DNA from: Gonatopus flavifemur
Lineage: Eukaryota; Arthropoda; Insecta; Hymenoptera; Dryinidae
Direction: 5' to 3'
Assembly: GCA_018340375.1 (NCBI GenBank)
Contig: JAFFJZ010000003.1
Location: forward strand, 25,420,001-25,484,000
DNA: 64,000 nt
A model generated the notes under the pieces. It had not been told where the DNA came from. It ran no database searches and saw only the letters and a program-made list of their open reading frames with translations. This document shows positions 35,679-47,627 of the stretch, piece after piece. Each line of letters begins with the position of its first letter. The stretch's first letter is position 1. The position numbers and the translations under genes are program-made.

Positions 35679-35965
35679 TTGGGCAGTTGTTATATTGGCA
35701 TTTCTTATGAAACCCAGTATGGGTTCTAAAATAACCAACGTTTGTGTATTGAACTAATATTGGTTCGCAATGCTTGGCAGTTCAATAATTTGCCAAATTT
35801 GGAGCACTTGTTAGTTTTAGGCGTTTCCTACCTGGGGAGTAGTGCATATTTGGTGCTTTCTGATTCATCACGTGACCTGCCTCTTCTCATGGATCTGGGT
35901 GCTTTCTGATCGTCAATCCCCTCGCTTCTCACAAATCGGGGTGGTTTTTGATACACAGAAGAAAG

Positions 35966-36172
35966 TATTTCTTTGAGTCTGGAAAATTATTAGTTGAATG
36001 GGTCCAAATAAATACTTCTTCGACAGAAATAAATATTTTGTCCATTCAAAAAATGTATTATTTAATCCTCCTTTTAAATAGAAAATTTGCTTGTATGAGA
36101 AAATATTCTTCTTCTCTAATGAAATATTCACTTGAACCTATTCAAATGAAAATTCCTTAGATTCAAAGAAAT
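35966..36172. mobile_element. Inverted-repeat element with arms of about 75 bp
   Basis: TATTTCTTTGAGTCTGG at about 35966 pairs with the reverse of TTAGATTCAAAGAAAT ending at 36172. The pairing continues as GTTGAATGGGTCCAAATAAA against TTTGAATAGGTTCAAGTGAA. Identity over the arms is roughly 70 percent by eye. The flanks give no obvious duplication. Confidence 0.5.
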
Positions 36173-37089
36173 GTTGGTTGAATATGATGTGGCCAATCAA
36201 TTGGTTGTCATAACTGACTATGTAGTTGTCACGATCAATTCTGTTATCCATGTGTGTATGAACCAATGGCTCAATCATGAACCAAGTCTTGAACCACCCA
36301 TCAAACTCGACCCAGACTTGAAAATGATAAGATCAGGAAAGGCTTTGACCGAAGGTTGTTCTCAAACCTGGTCCAAATGATTCGCTAAGCATCAACTAAC
36401 CAACGCTTCTTTCATCATAGATATCGACGAAGTGAGTAATTTGATCCATATTTCAGCTTGACTTTCTCCTTCTGCCAAGACTGGGACAAGCCTGGGTTTT
36501 TTGCTCAGTCTCCTTCAGGATCACTTGATTTCCGTGTATGATCACAGTTAAAAGACGCCTATTATCATTGAGTCAGGTTTTATTTTCATTTAGATTACCT
36601 ATATCTATCCTAGTGTGTGAAGCTATAGTGTATGAGACTGTTCAGGAGCAGAAGATCGGGCCAGTCTTGGCCCAATGATTATGCACAAGTTTTTAGCCAT
36701 TGTGAACTCTAAATTCGGTCACTAATTACAAACATTGTGTTGCTCATGTGGACAAGATCGGTTCGATTGCTCTTGAAGAACGCTTGTTTTTACGCTTGTA
36801 CCAAACTTATACCAAGTGCAATGGTGATTTCAAAAATATGCACAAATCCACCATGACCGACTATCCTCTGGAAATAGCGGGATAATTATGGAACAATATT
36901 GGTCCAATTATTCTGAACGGAGGTTTGTTCGTGACACATTCGCCTATCCTTGGACAAGGTTGGCTTTTTCCAGTCTCAATAATACTCAATAATAAAACAA
37001 CCACATATTTCAAGGTGATTGTTGAGTGGCTAAACCATATTTAACCAACAAATTGGTTACTGGGATCATGCATTGTTCTACGCGTAATA

Positions 37090-37360
37090 AGTCCCCTTGC
37101 TCTTGAAAAATCGGAATGCTCTTGATTAGAAAATTCACTCACCTCTCACGAATCGGGGTGTTTTTTTATGACGAGTCCTTTCGTTTCTCACAAATTAGGG
37201 TACTTTTTTGAGGGTGAAGGCTATCGTCTCTCACAAATCGGGATTCTTCTGAAATGATCAATCCCCTTGCTTCTCGACAAACAAAGTTCTTTTTGATGGC
37301 GACGTCTCACAAACCGGGGAGCTTATTGATGTCGAGTGTCCTTGCCTATGGCTCTGAACC
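37090..37360 (+). repeat. Degenerate minisatellite, period about 40-45 bp
   Basis: About six units read TCTCACAAATCGGGGT, then a T-rich run, then GATNNNNANTCCCCTTGCT (for example at 37144, 37190, 37231, 37268 and 37305). Isolated units also occur at about 35915-35950. Chance frames through this array explain the open frames at 37254-37619. Confidence 0.65.
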
Positions 37361-37682
37361 AGAACTAAGCACGATCTACTCGCAGACATTCGGAGGCTGG
37401 TTGCCCTACTTCGCACGCATTGCGTCCCTACTCTCGCTCCCACCAAACTCACTTGAACGATTATCCGCGAGCAGATCATGCCCAACCCTGCTTCAAACTC
37501 ATTCATGCCGTGATATTCGAATTGTTCAAAGCAGGGGACATTTCGTTCATGAATGCATCTTATTTCAGCTCAATCACAGTTTTTTTGTTTCTGCAACGAA
37601 ACAAAATCAAGAACAGTAATTGGTACGAGGATTTTATATTTTATTAAAGATCTTTCTTGGAAGTCTTTATCGCTTTTTATTA
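37361..37682. other. Non-coding spacer next to the minisatellite
   Basis: Somewhat GC-richer at 37340-37510 with open frames on both strands, none recognisable. No element ends seen. Confidence 0.3.
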
Positions 37683-37863
37683 TACGGACAACAAGCATGT
37701 TCGCTAAAATGACGGGCGATTCAGTTTTCAGCGAACCAAACTTCGCAAGACTGATAATAATAACAAATCAGTTCGTTGACACAGCAAATTGTCCTCGTTG
37801 GGGTATTCAATTCACTTAACCAAAAAGGGATTCGCTGAAATAGCGAAATCTTTTTTCTCCGTG
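37683..37863. mobile_element. TACGG/CACGG MITE (181 bp) with TTCGCT words
   Basis: The left end TACGGACAACAAGCATGTTC and the right end, reversed, CACGGAGAAAAAAGATTTCG match partly, and the next words also pair (GTTCGCTAAAATGACGGG against TTCGCTATTTCAGCGAATCC). TA lies to the left (37681-37682). Words GCTNNNNAGC recur as in related elements. Confidence 0.5.
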
Positions 37864-37927
37864 CAAGTAAAAACAAGAGATCCAATGGAATCCAAGCATA
37901 TTCAACATATCAAATTCATTCCTTCCG

Positions 37928-38020
37928 TGGGAAGAAAAATTCTCAGATTTATATATAATTTGTATACAATAATTCAATATATATAATTTATACATTGTAT
38001 TCTAAACATTTTTCCCCTCG
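37928..38020. repeat. Palindromic AT-rich repeat, family P, copy 3
   Basis: It begins GTGGGAAGAAAAATTCTC, has TTTATATATAATTTG and ATATATATAATTTATAC cores, and ends TTTTTCCCCTCG. That end is the reverse complement of the start of copy 1. Confidence 0.55.
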
Positions 38021-40218
38021 AGGTAATTTCCCACAAAAACCATCCTCAAAACGGTGTTTAATCCTTTCACTTATGTTCCACCACTGTCATCAATTCGCAG
38101 AAATTATCAATAAAAGTAGATATCCGAAGACTACTTGGGTGGCAATATGGCGAGTTTTACTCAGGAATATCCTATTAGAAAACATTGCGGAAGAATCGAA
38201 ACTTGTTTAAGGTTTATTAGAAGTTTCGCTGAGCTTAGGAGAGATCGCGTTGGTTTTCGGTGAATGAGGTTCAGAGCATAATACTCGACACGAATAACCC
38301 ATTTGCTTTTAATATTCTCATCTTACAACGAAATTTAATATTGTCACGTAATCATATTTGCGGTGAAATTCCAAATTTCGAATACGGGAAATGTTTTAAT
38401 CATTCCAGAAACTTTATCTTATTATCAGGTGAATAATATAAAAGATAATTATACGATTTACGGAATCATATAAGATAATATAACACTCAAAACCTCCGGA
38501 TAATAGTCGTTATAAACATACACTGGAAAATGGAAACCTTGTTACAGCAAATCTCAAGAGAATAACTGTGTTGAATTCTTCCAATCTTCGAGAAAGGTAA
38601 GAACGGACAGACTAAGTGCTCATCAGAGCTGTCGGATAAGTGAAATCCCCTTCGGCTACCTTCTCACCACTACTATCTTCCTCGTTTCGTTACATAGTCG
38701 CTTATTGAAGGAATTCTAGTGAATAGCTTGTTACCGGTATTGTGTGAGTTGGCAACAGCCCTATCACAAAAAGACAAATTCCACGACGATAAGTGATCAA
38801 AGAGGATTCCCATTTAGCGAAAGAATGCTTTTATTTATTTGAGTTTTATTGAAGTCTGCATAAAGTATTCTTCATGATCGTATGATTTTCAATGAGGTGA
38901 TTAATAAGATGTTTCTTAATAATCTCTCACATGACTTGAATTCCACAGAGAAGCGATACGCTTCGATATTAAGTGATCCTAAGCCTTGTACGTGAACCAT
39001 GAATATAAGAAGTCCGGATCCCATTATCCCGGTAAAAGATCGTTTCTAAGGAAACGTCATTGGGAAATTGGAAAATATATATCTTCGGTATAGAACGTTC
39101 AACTCGATATACTCATGGTGCAGTGGCGCAAGTTTTTCTCGGGAAGCTTATATACTTACGACCGTTACGTCTGATTTATTGCACGTATGCGCCTCAGCAC
39201 GTTTTTGGTGGCGAACTCGGTAAAATTAGGTGTCGCGAAGTAAATCACTTTTCTATGTATTTATTTTATTCAGTGTAACATTACATTATCTTCCGCAGTC
39301 ATGAGATTCGCGTGAAGAATGGGAAAGATGAGAATGAAAGATGGAAGATTTACAACTGATAATCAAACGGTGGAAAAGGAGTAGTCCGTAATTCATATTC
39401 TTCACCTCCCACCTTTTCTACGAATGATTTTAATGTGGGTGGCTATAATAAGATTTTTATCTCCCTTTTACTGCTGTTCTATCCTACCCTCTGAGATTTT
39501 TCTATATCCTTGCAGTAAAAGTCTATTGTTTCCAGGCATGGACTTGAGGAATATATTAATCCTCACAAAGTCGCTTGTTTTTATTTCTATTGTTTCTGCA
39601 CGGTGAATCCAGGGGTCATTCGAACGTCTACAACGAACGAAGTATTCAGAGCGCAAAACTCCGTAGATATCTTGCAAATCCAGGATTTTATGCAACTGAA
39701 TATAAAAAAAAGAACATCATAAAAAGAATATGTGATACGAGATATAAATTCAAAAGGGAGAATAACGGTTAAAGTAATACGCATGGAATACAGAATCAGT
39801 AGAGGAATTGGAAATCATTGGACAGTTATGAATGTGTAAGATTCTGATTATCAGTGACAGGAGGGTATAATGTTTACCGAACATATTCTGAACTGGATAA
39901 TGCACTTCTCAAATTGAATCGTTGAAAATTGCAAAACATCATGAGTTCCTCCCAATTTGTGTCTCGAAATTCTTTTTGTGCAGTTGTTGGAAAAGGTGTC
40001 TTTCAGAAATGCGAGCGTCAGGGGTTTCGTCTTGCTATGTCGCAAGTCTTTATTCTTCTAATATCAAGGCGAAAGCGAAGCAGAGTAGCTGACGCTCTTA
40101 TCTCGTTCAAGTTTACATAAAGAACTTTTCAAAATCGTTTTTCTGACATCTTCACCATTATGGAAGCACTTTGAACCTTTCTTTCTTCTTTCGTTCTCCC
40201 ACTCTCTCTGTCTCTACA

Positions 40219-40244
40219 CTCTCTCTCTCTCTCTCTCTCTCTCT
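40219..40244 (+). repeat. (CT)n microsatellite
   Basis: About 13 uninterrupted CT units, preceded by interrupted CTCT text from 40198. Confidence 0.95.
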
Positions 40245-43127
40245 ATCCATCTTTCAACAAATTGTCTGATGTCAATGGCAGGCTGGAAGTTCTTGATACT
40301 TTTAAAATTGCCTAAGTCTAGTATCGGATCGAATAGGATATTCCTCGCAAAAACATAACTACTTTGTAGGCAAAGTTTTTCTCGTATGATGAAAGACTCC
40401 TATTATTTTCAACGTCTGTAATTCGTGAAATAAATACCCCTTCTGGCGTGAGTTGATCGGCACAACATGTTTGAAACGAACGATTCGCTGCTTTCATCAT
40501 CAGAATGATCCTTCGTCGTTGTATTTTCATATAAACCTTATGCAAAATTCATTCTCGGTTCCTTTGATCGACACTCTCGTCTCCTGTCACTCCATAGAAC
40601 TTTTTGTGGGATCGTTAAAATTTCTAGTTGACATCGTTAAACCATCATAGAAAATCAGCTATGCAACAGACAGCTGTCGTTTGCCAAGAGTCGATGGAGG
40701 AAGGAATTAAAAAAAGTACCTGGAATATTCCGTGATATAAATAATATGTCCTTCTATTTCAAATTCAATATTCTTTTGCAAAAAATCACATCGTATGATT
40801 CAAGCCGTGAGTGAATATATCGTTATTATATGTAACTCATATCTTAAATTGAATTCTTCAACGTACTTCGATCTTTCCGTATTCTTTTATCAAGAGACCA
40901 CGTTAAATCTTTCATTCTGAGAAATTAAAATGAAAGAAAATTATGTCACTTCATTGTTACGGACATTGAGTAAGGAAGAAATATATACAGTGAGGTATGA
41001 AATCTTAAAATGAAAAATCTCACGTGGGCGGAAGGTTGGACAATAAATCCTTCTGGAATTCTGAGACTCGCGTTTCTTCAACGCGTTATCGTGGAGAAGT
41101 GGATATAATATGGTTTCCGAAGTACGCTACAACGACGTTGTAACACATAGTAGGGTGCGTTCACGAAAATTTTTGAGGTATGTCGACAGGAAACGATGAA
41201 GGAGGAAAAGTTTTTTTTCCTCTTCGTGAAAGGAAAGAGAAGCTAGAACAGATATAACTGGAATTCAGACATATTTGATGAAGAATGTGCTACGATCGTT
41301 AATCAGTTTATCTGGCGGAACAATTTTTTCCTAGATCAAACTTCTCGGATGGAAGAACTTTCCGTTCTTCGTTGAAAATGATGGTAATCATTGTTGCGAT
41401 GTAAACTGAGAAGAATTGTTTCGTTATATTTCTCGTCTATCGATGAACGATATGAAAACTTGATGCACGCACAATAGTAGAAAAACCCAGTTGCATCAAT
41501 AGGAATATGAAACAATAGAATGGAATTATAAGCTCGTAACAATAATAATAACAATCTCTTCAACAATTAACTGCATGCAAGCAATTCTAAAATCAGAGCA
41601 TTGAAAAAGTGCACTATATTCATCAACTTTATAACAAGCAAATCCACTTGGAATATTTTACAGGTACACAACTCTCATGTACGTTTTACACGTATACGTT
41701 TCGACGATTCCAATTCTCAACAAATTATATCATTTAAAAATCCAATAAACTAATTAATTATTTTCCAGATAAATGTAACCGATCGTTAACCATGAGACCG
41801 CTCATGTTTCACGTAATTGTACGATGCAAGTTATACGAAGTGAATTTCGTGGAATTAATTCCTATCCACAGTTAAAGTTTGAGGGTGAATATGGATTATT
41901 CTAAAATTATAGTTGCAGAAGTGTCTAGGAGTAGTGTATGGAGCTTTATAATCAAATCTTCGAGGTTCACATCATTTATCATCAATTGCAGATACCAATT
42001 TGAAACTCAGAAGATGAAAGATTGACCCTTGGTATCCTCACTCCCATGTCTTTTTATGAAGAAATGCGGAAAAAAATGAATTATACAAATTTTTTTCTCA
42101 GTCTTTACCATCCATTCATCGAGAATAGCTGTGATATCTTGGAAAAAAATCGTTTCTCATAATAAAATACCACATTACTGCCAAATGGAGAAAAAATATC
42201 AAATTCAAATGGGAGATAATAGGGTGTTTTCCAAACTTGACTTCGAATACTCTCAACCCTGGTATTTCGATGCCCTTTATGGGAAAAGAATGCAATAAAA
42301 TGACAAAATAGGTGCTTCTACATAATTATTGAATCATCAAAATAAAAAATTATGAACTTTGAACCTTGAAATTAATCACCCAATTTGAACCAACTTTTTA
42401 TGTAGGTCTGGACACAAGTGACCCATGGTTACCATTTTTCCATATGATTTTATTACATGTTTAAAAACATTTGGATTTGCATTTCCTGAGCCATATGCAT
42501 GTTCTTCATCCTCAAGTTCAACAAATATTCGCAATTTCACTCACCATGACGCTCTGCCATGTTATTTCGTCTCTCTATTCGAATATTCCTGCGTTTTATC
42601 TTGTTATGGAGACTAATTCTTTTAGATTTGGCGTAAATATTTGGACCGTAAATTGACTATTGTCAATACCGAACGAGCACTCGGATCTGTCCTGATAATA
42701 ATACCACAAAATGGCCCTCTAGCAGAGACAGGTAGAGAGAAAACGATAGAAGAACAGGAAATGGAACAGGGCAACGATTTCATTACCTCCGAGTAAAGCC
42801 GAGTTATATGACCAGGTAAATGGTGCAGGCAATTATTGCCGGTGTAGGTGAATGCAATTTCGAATCGAAACCAACGAGAGGTAATAGGGACCGCAAGGTA
42901 CATCACGTTGTCTTTCTATCCTCTAACACACGCCTTCTATTGTTCGTTCGCTCCCTCTCACATATCCATTAGAGTTTCAATTTTGTTTGGCATTATTTTT
43001 CTTCAGCTACCGGAGGTTTCAACATATTGGATTAATTCCATGATCTTGCATTCCAACTAGTTGTTTTTATTTTCACAACTTTCTTATCTTGATTCAACGT
43101 TTCTCGAATACCCATCAATTCCTTCTT

Positions 43128-43240
43128 CACGGTGAAAAAAATTGAGCGAAAGTTCTTTCAGACAAGTGAGCATCCATGGGAAAAATGTATTCCGCGAGGG
43201 AAAAAAATTCTGGAAAAATCTGACGATTGTTTTTTCAGTG
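43128..43240. mobile_element. Small CACGGTGAAAAAA element (113 bp)
   Basis: The left end CACGGTGAAAAAAATTGAG and the right end, reversed, CACTGAAAAAACAATCG pair over about 17 bases with several differences. TC and CG flank it. It is likely a decayed or deleted member of the CACGG group. Confidence 0.4.
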
Positions 43241-46200
43241 CGATATAATATCGTCATCGCTGAACCCTTCAAACTGAAAAGGAAAAGAAAAACAAAGGAG
43301 TGTGCAAGATATACCATGTTACTCACTGTCTATTTCTTATTCGGGATGAGAAATCTCTACTCATAAATTCATGATTCGTCTTCGTTCTCAGGTATACCAA
43401 TGCCAATGCTTTCATAAAAGAAAAATATCTTGCCCCTCGAGACAAAGTATAAATACGAAGTCAAGAAATATCAGTAGAGATGAAACTGAAGGAAAAGGCA
43501 AAAAGCCATGTGAGACCTAAGACCGTTATATTACGCTTATATCTACGAAAGATAAAATGAAACATCACCCAAGTTTATTCCTTGACCATCAGAATAACTC
43601 TCTTGTTGCTTGAAAGGATTTTTCGCTAGAGTGTTCTGTGCATGATTTTATTCAAAGATTTCCCTCAAGACATGTTCGTCAATCGTGTAACAAACCAAGA
43701 AATGGAACGATTGATCTGAGTAATGAACCAAAGCCACGCAGTACAAAGGATCAATGAAATATCAGTTGAAATGACAGGGTTTTTCGATGTCCAAATCGTT
43801 TTCTCTTGTTATTCTTCTGGTTGGAATATGAATTGACTATGAATCATTTGATATTTTCTACCAGATGAAAAACTTCGCATTGTATTATTATGTTTTACGT
43901 ATCCTGATGTAACGGAAATAAAGTTTCAACAAATGACTTGAACAAATGAACGAAATATGAAAGATAAAGCTCAAAGCTCTGATATTGAAGTTCATTTATA
44001 ATTCCATTATTGTAATTATTTGATTCAATAACAGATATCAAATCGTAATACCTTTGTTAAATTTCAAATATCACAAAGGATAGTATTATGATGTATTCAA
44101 AAATTATATTCGATGGAAAATGTTCCTACACTTGAGTGATGCGATAATTGCATAATACGATATGTATATAAAAGCAATATCATTTCGATAATATTGGTTA
44201 ATCCAGGAGCGTCCTCTGAAAGCCTGCTATACCAATAATTCTGTTCGTTGTTTTTCTCTTTAAGTTTACAAAACCAATCGGAAAAAGTTCCAAGATCTAT
44301 ACACAGTACAGGAATCAATATAAAAATAGAACTGTCATTGTATAAGTAACTTCTGTGAATCGAATGCATTCGTTAAAAACTTTGGTTCCGTTGTTCTCGG
44401 CGCTTGTCACTTTCTCCACTCGTGTTCCAAAACTACCGGAGCTCCTCGGGTCGTTTAGATCTGATGCTCATTGTTTCCTAAACTTTTAATCACGTGTATA
44501 CATATATATATATAAACAAAGTCAGCCATCAACGAAGTTTATTTATAGACTACTACCTCAAAGACTTAGAATCTGAACAATACGAACACTAGGATTTATA
44601 GAAAAACTCCCATGATCAAAACTATATCCTATGGAAGAAGATATCAATCTAGATGAGAAGTTATTGAATTAAATCCATGACATTTGATTGACAAAATCTG
44701 TTGAAACTTCTACATTTGTGTATACAACATGCGAAATCAGTAATATGCTCCAATAAAAAATCAATGGATGACATTTATCAGCTGTCTTCGCATTGACGCA
44801 TCATTGATCAAGAAAAGTATATGTAAAATTATTGAAAAAGTGGAAGAAAAATATACACAAGCATATTTCTCACTTGAGCTCCTGATATATCAATATTTCC
44901 CTGGATTTCAAAATATATCGAATATTCTGAAAATATGAGATAAGAGGAAATTCTCAAATGATTCACAATTTCTGCAATCATTCATATCATACGGATCAAT
45001 GATTTTACGTACAAGTTACACCGTATTTTTTCTTCCTCAAGAGATTCCACCTGTCCACATAGCTCACGTTCATTTTCTATGACTTTTTTTCCTTATTTAA
45101 AAGCTCGTTCAGCGTTGTGAACTTTATTGGAGCTCAACTGGTCAAAGGACATATATTCAAGGTGGCCAAGCTCCCTCTCAGATAACAAGGTTAGAAGAAA
45201 TTATCGCTGTTGGAGCAATCTACCGGTAGATAGTCAGAAACGAGCTTATGATCTCACTTTTAGAGCCAGCCGAAATTTCAAACCCTCGCGAATGCATGCT
45301 CACTCTATTTATATAGGAATTTCCCTCGTTGAACACTCGCACATGGCATTCTTCAACCAATTCGGTTGATTCGATGAAATTCGAAACAAATTTTTCGTAA
45401 TGTCTCTTGTTATATATTTATCCATTTTTATCATCAAATTACAAATTATTATATTACAATCGTGAGATTCATCCATTTGTATTTAAATCCGATCAGTTGA
45501 TGATTTATCGATTTCGATATATCGCGAATGTAAAAGCTTCCAACGTATTATAGAATTTACCGCTTTAATTATTCGATAAGATCTTCCGTTATCGTTATTG
45601 CATTTCATTAAACATGAAATAACTGATTCCAAGATGAACGAAATACACAAATTTTGAGAAAAATTCAAAAATAATATGTATCTTATCGTGATAGCGAGCC
45701 ATGACGTGTCGTAACATTCCAATCTCTTCTCACATAGAAAATACTGGAGATTTGTGTGGGAAGTTATGCTATTATTCGAATACACGCCACGTGTAAATGG
45801 AACCTACTGAATCGTCCGAGAGCTTCAACAAATTCACCTTCATGAATTTCTTCCACATTACACGAGGATTCGGCTGGCTATGTGTGCATAATTTTTTCCA
45901 GTATGTTGAACCCGACGTTTACGAGCTACTTGCGTGTGATTTGCGGGACCAAGCATATTTCACGTACATAACGCGCGCAAATATTAAATACACAGTTGTG
46001 TTTGAAATAATGTTCCGTATTCGTGCAACTACCATTAAGATGTCACGAAACACGATTCATAAATAACTTCTGTGTAAATAACTTATCTTTTAATCGATAA
46101 AATATAATCTGTAGGGTATACAACAATTTGAATCGCAGCACATACGAAACGGTATCTGGAATGGATGTGAGAATTATCGCATTCGGCCAGGCTGGGAGAC

Positions 46201-47627
46201 AACGGGAGTGGATTGGATGTCTCGTCCTAGCTTGTTGAGAGATTAATCAGATATGTATAGATCGTATTACTCATTATAAATGGTCAATTTCTGTAACTCG
46301 AGGATAATAAATGTCCTGCAGTTCATCATTGTTCTAATCTTCTTATATTTATAATTTAATATTAAAGATAATAAACTTCTATAGAATAGAATAAACGTCA
46401 GTTTATTTTCTCAATTATTATAATTTTTACAAAATTTTTACAAACGTCAAATTTCATACTACAATAAATTATCGAATTTATAATATAATACGGTAATAGT
46501 TTGTATCGATTGTGATTGCTTATACCGAAATATTGAATATGTAATTCTTCAAATTTGTGAAAAGAAACGCGAAGCCAACTGGACGCATTCGGAAATTTCA
46601 TTGAAGTAAATCAATTTGAATCCTTGTTCTTTAGTGGAAAGTGGTTTTAACCAATGATAAAGTGAAACCAACCGATGAGAAACTGGACCACGTTTGAATA
46701 AAGGCATTAGCAATTTCTCTTACCTCATCTGTTCTTGAAATGCTTTCACGGAGAAATATTCGTACAATTCACCTCTTAATTACATCGAAAAAGAGAATTT
46801 ATGTTGGGATATAATGCAAATTTTGCATATGAAACGATGATTTTTCCGTTTATCGGAACAATTTTTCTCTTTTCATCGCAATGTGGTTACTGCAATAACA
46901 ATTACATTTTGAATTTGTCGATTCATCATTGTGCTCTAACAATGTTTTAATGATATTCAAAAACGTGAGAACGTATCGCAACGTAATGAGAAACGTGGAT
47001 AACTTTCGAGTTGTCCCAATTCTTCAAGAATACGAAGGGAAATGAAAAATAGAATCCTTTCAGAAATATCAAAGAATCTGGGAATCTGTATGTCAGTTCC
47101 GAAATATACGAGAGGAACATTATGAATATCAGTACTATAGCATATCCCATTATTTTTCTTTGTAATGCTAACTGCAAGAGGAATGGTCTTCAGAATTATC
47201 AAAGTGCATTAATAATGACTTTATGATTGTATATAGAAATTACAATAGAATGTTCGTCTTTGTACTGAAAAGCAGCAATTAAGAATTACACGTAATTATT
47301 CCTTTTAAATACTGTTCATCAAGTGGCGGTCTTTGTGAATTGTTCTCGATTTGACATGGAAAAGATTCGGAAGTCAACTTAATTACACATATTTCATTCA
47401 CCTTTGAATTATTTCTCAATGTGGTGTCCAAAACTCAACCATCGTGGAAAATGACATCAACGTTGAACTCAAATCATTTCTTTTTCTGAAAACTTCAGAA
47501 AATAAGTTGATTTGTCTCATTGTTATAAACTATGCCATATTGTGAACATTTTTTCAAGGAAAAGGAAAAAAAAATTTAATTCGAAGAGTTTTGACTGATT
47601 GGAGAGTGGTTTAAACAATTTCACTCA

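Larger units (their letters stand above)
35100..35830 (+). repeat. Three diverged tandem units of about 120-135 bp
   Basis: A unit reading GCATTTCTTATAAAACGTGG, TATGGGTTCT, AACTAAC, TATTGG, TCACCATGTTTGGCAG and TTTTGCCAA appears at about 35150-35250, 35410-35530 and 35697-35810. The spacing is irregular because two hairpin MITEs (35258-35400 and 35526-35678) have been inserted between units. Without them the units would be adjacent. Confidence 0.65.
34886..37360. repeat. 2.5-kb composite repeat with recurring CTTGGTCCAA-like words
   Basis: Variants of AAGCTTGGTCCAA and CTTGGCC recur throughout (for example about 34948, 34962, 35021, 36283, 36475, 36656 and 36901). The middle holds three diverged tandem units and the right part a short-period array, each listed separately. 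Four or more MITE-like hairpins have landed in it. I found no outer terminal repeats and no coding frame with similarity, so it may be an old large non-autonomous transposon or a decayed satellite. Confidence 0.45.
38021..47627. other. 9.6 kb of mostly featureless non-coding DNA
   Basis: No recognisable coding sequence. It holds a microsatellite (40219-40244), a small CACGGTG element (43128-43240) and an (AT)n run near 44503-44515. A GC-richer stretch at 42660-42900 has an open minus-strand frame of 94 codons with no family resemblance. The rest is AT-rich unique-looking sequence. Confidence 0.4.

Noticed and set aside
37254..37619. 121-codon frame with mixed composition
   Set aside because: It begins within the degenerate ~43-bp minisatellite, and the opposite strand is also open; no family resemblance.
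42622..42906. 94-codon minus-strand frame in a GC-richer stretch
   Set aside because: No convincing splice sites around it and no recognisable motif; composition alone is not evidence for a gene.
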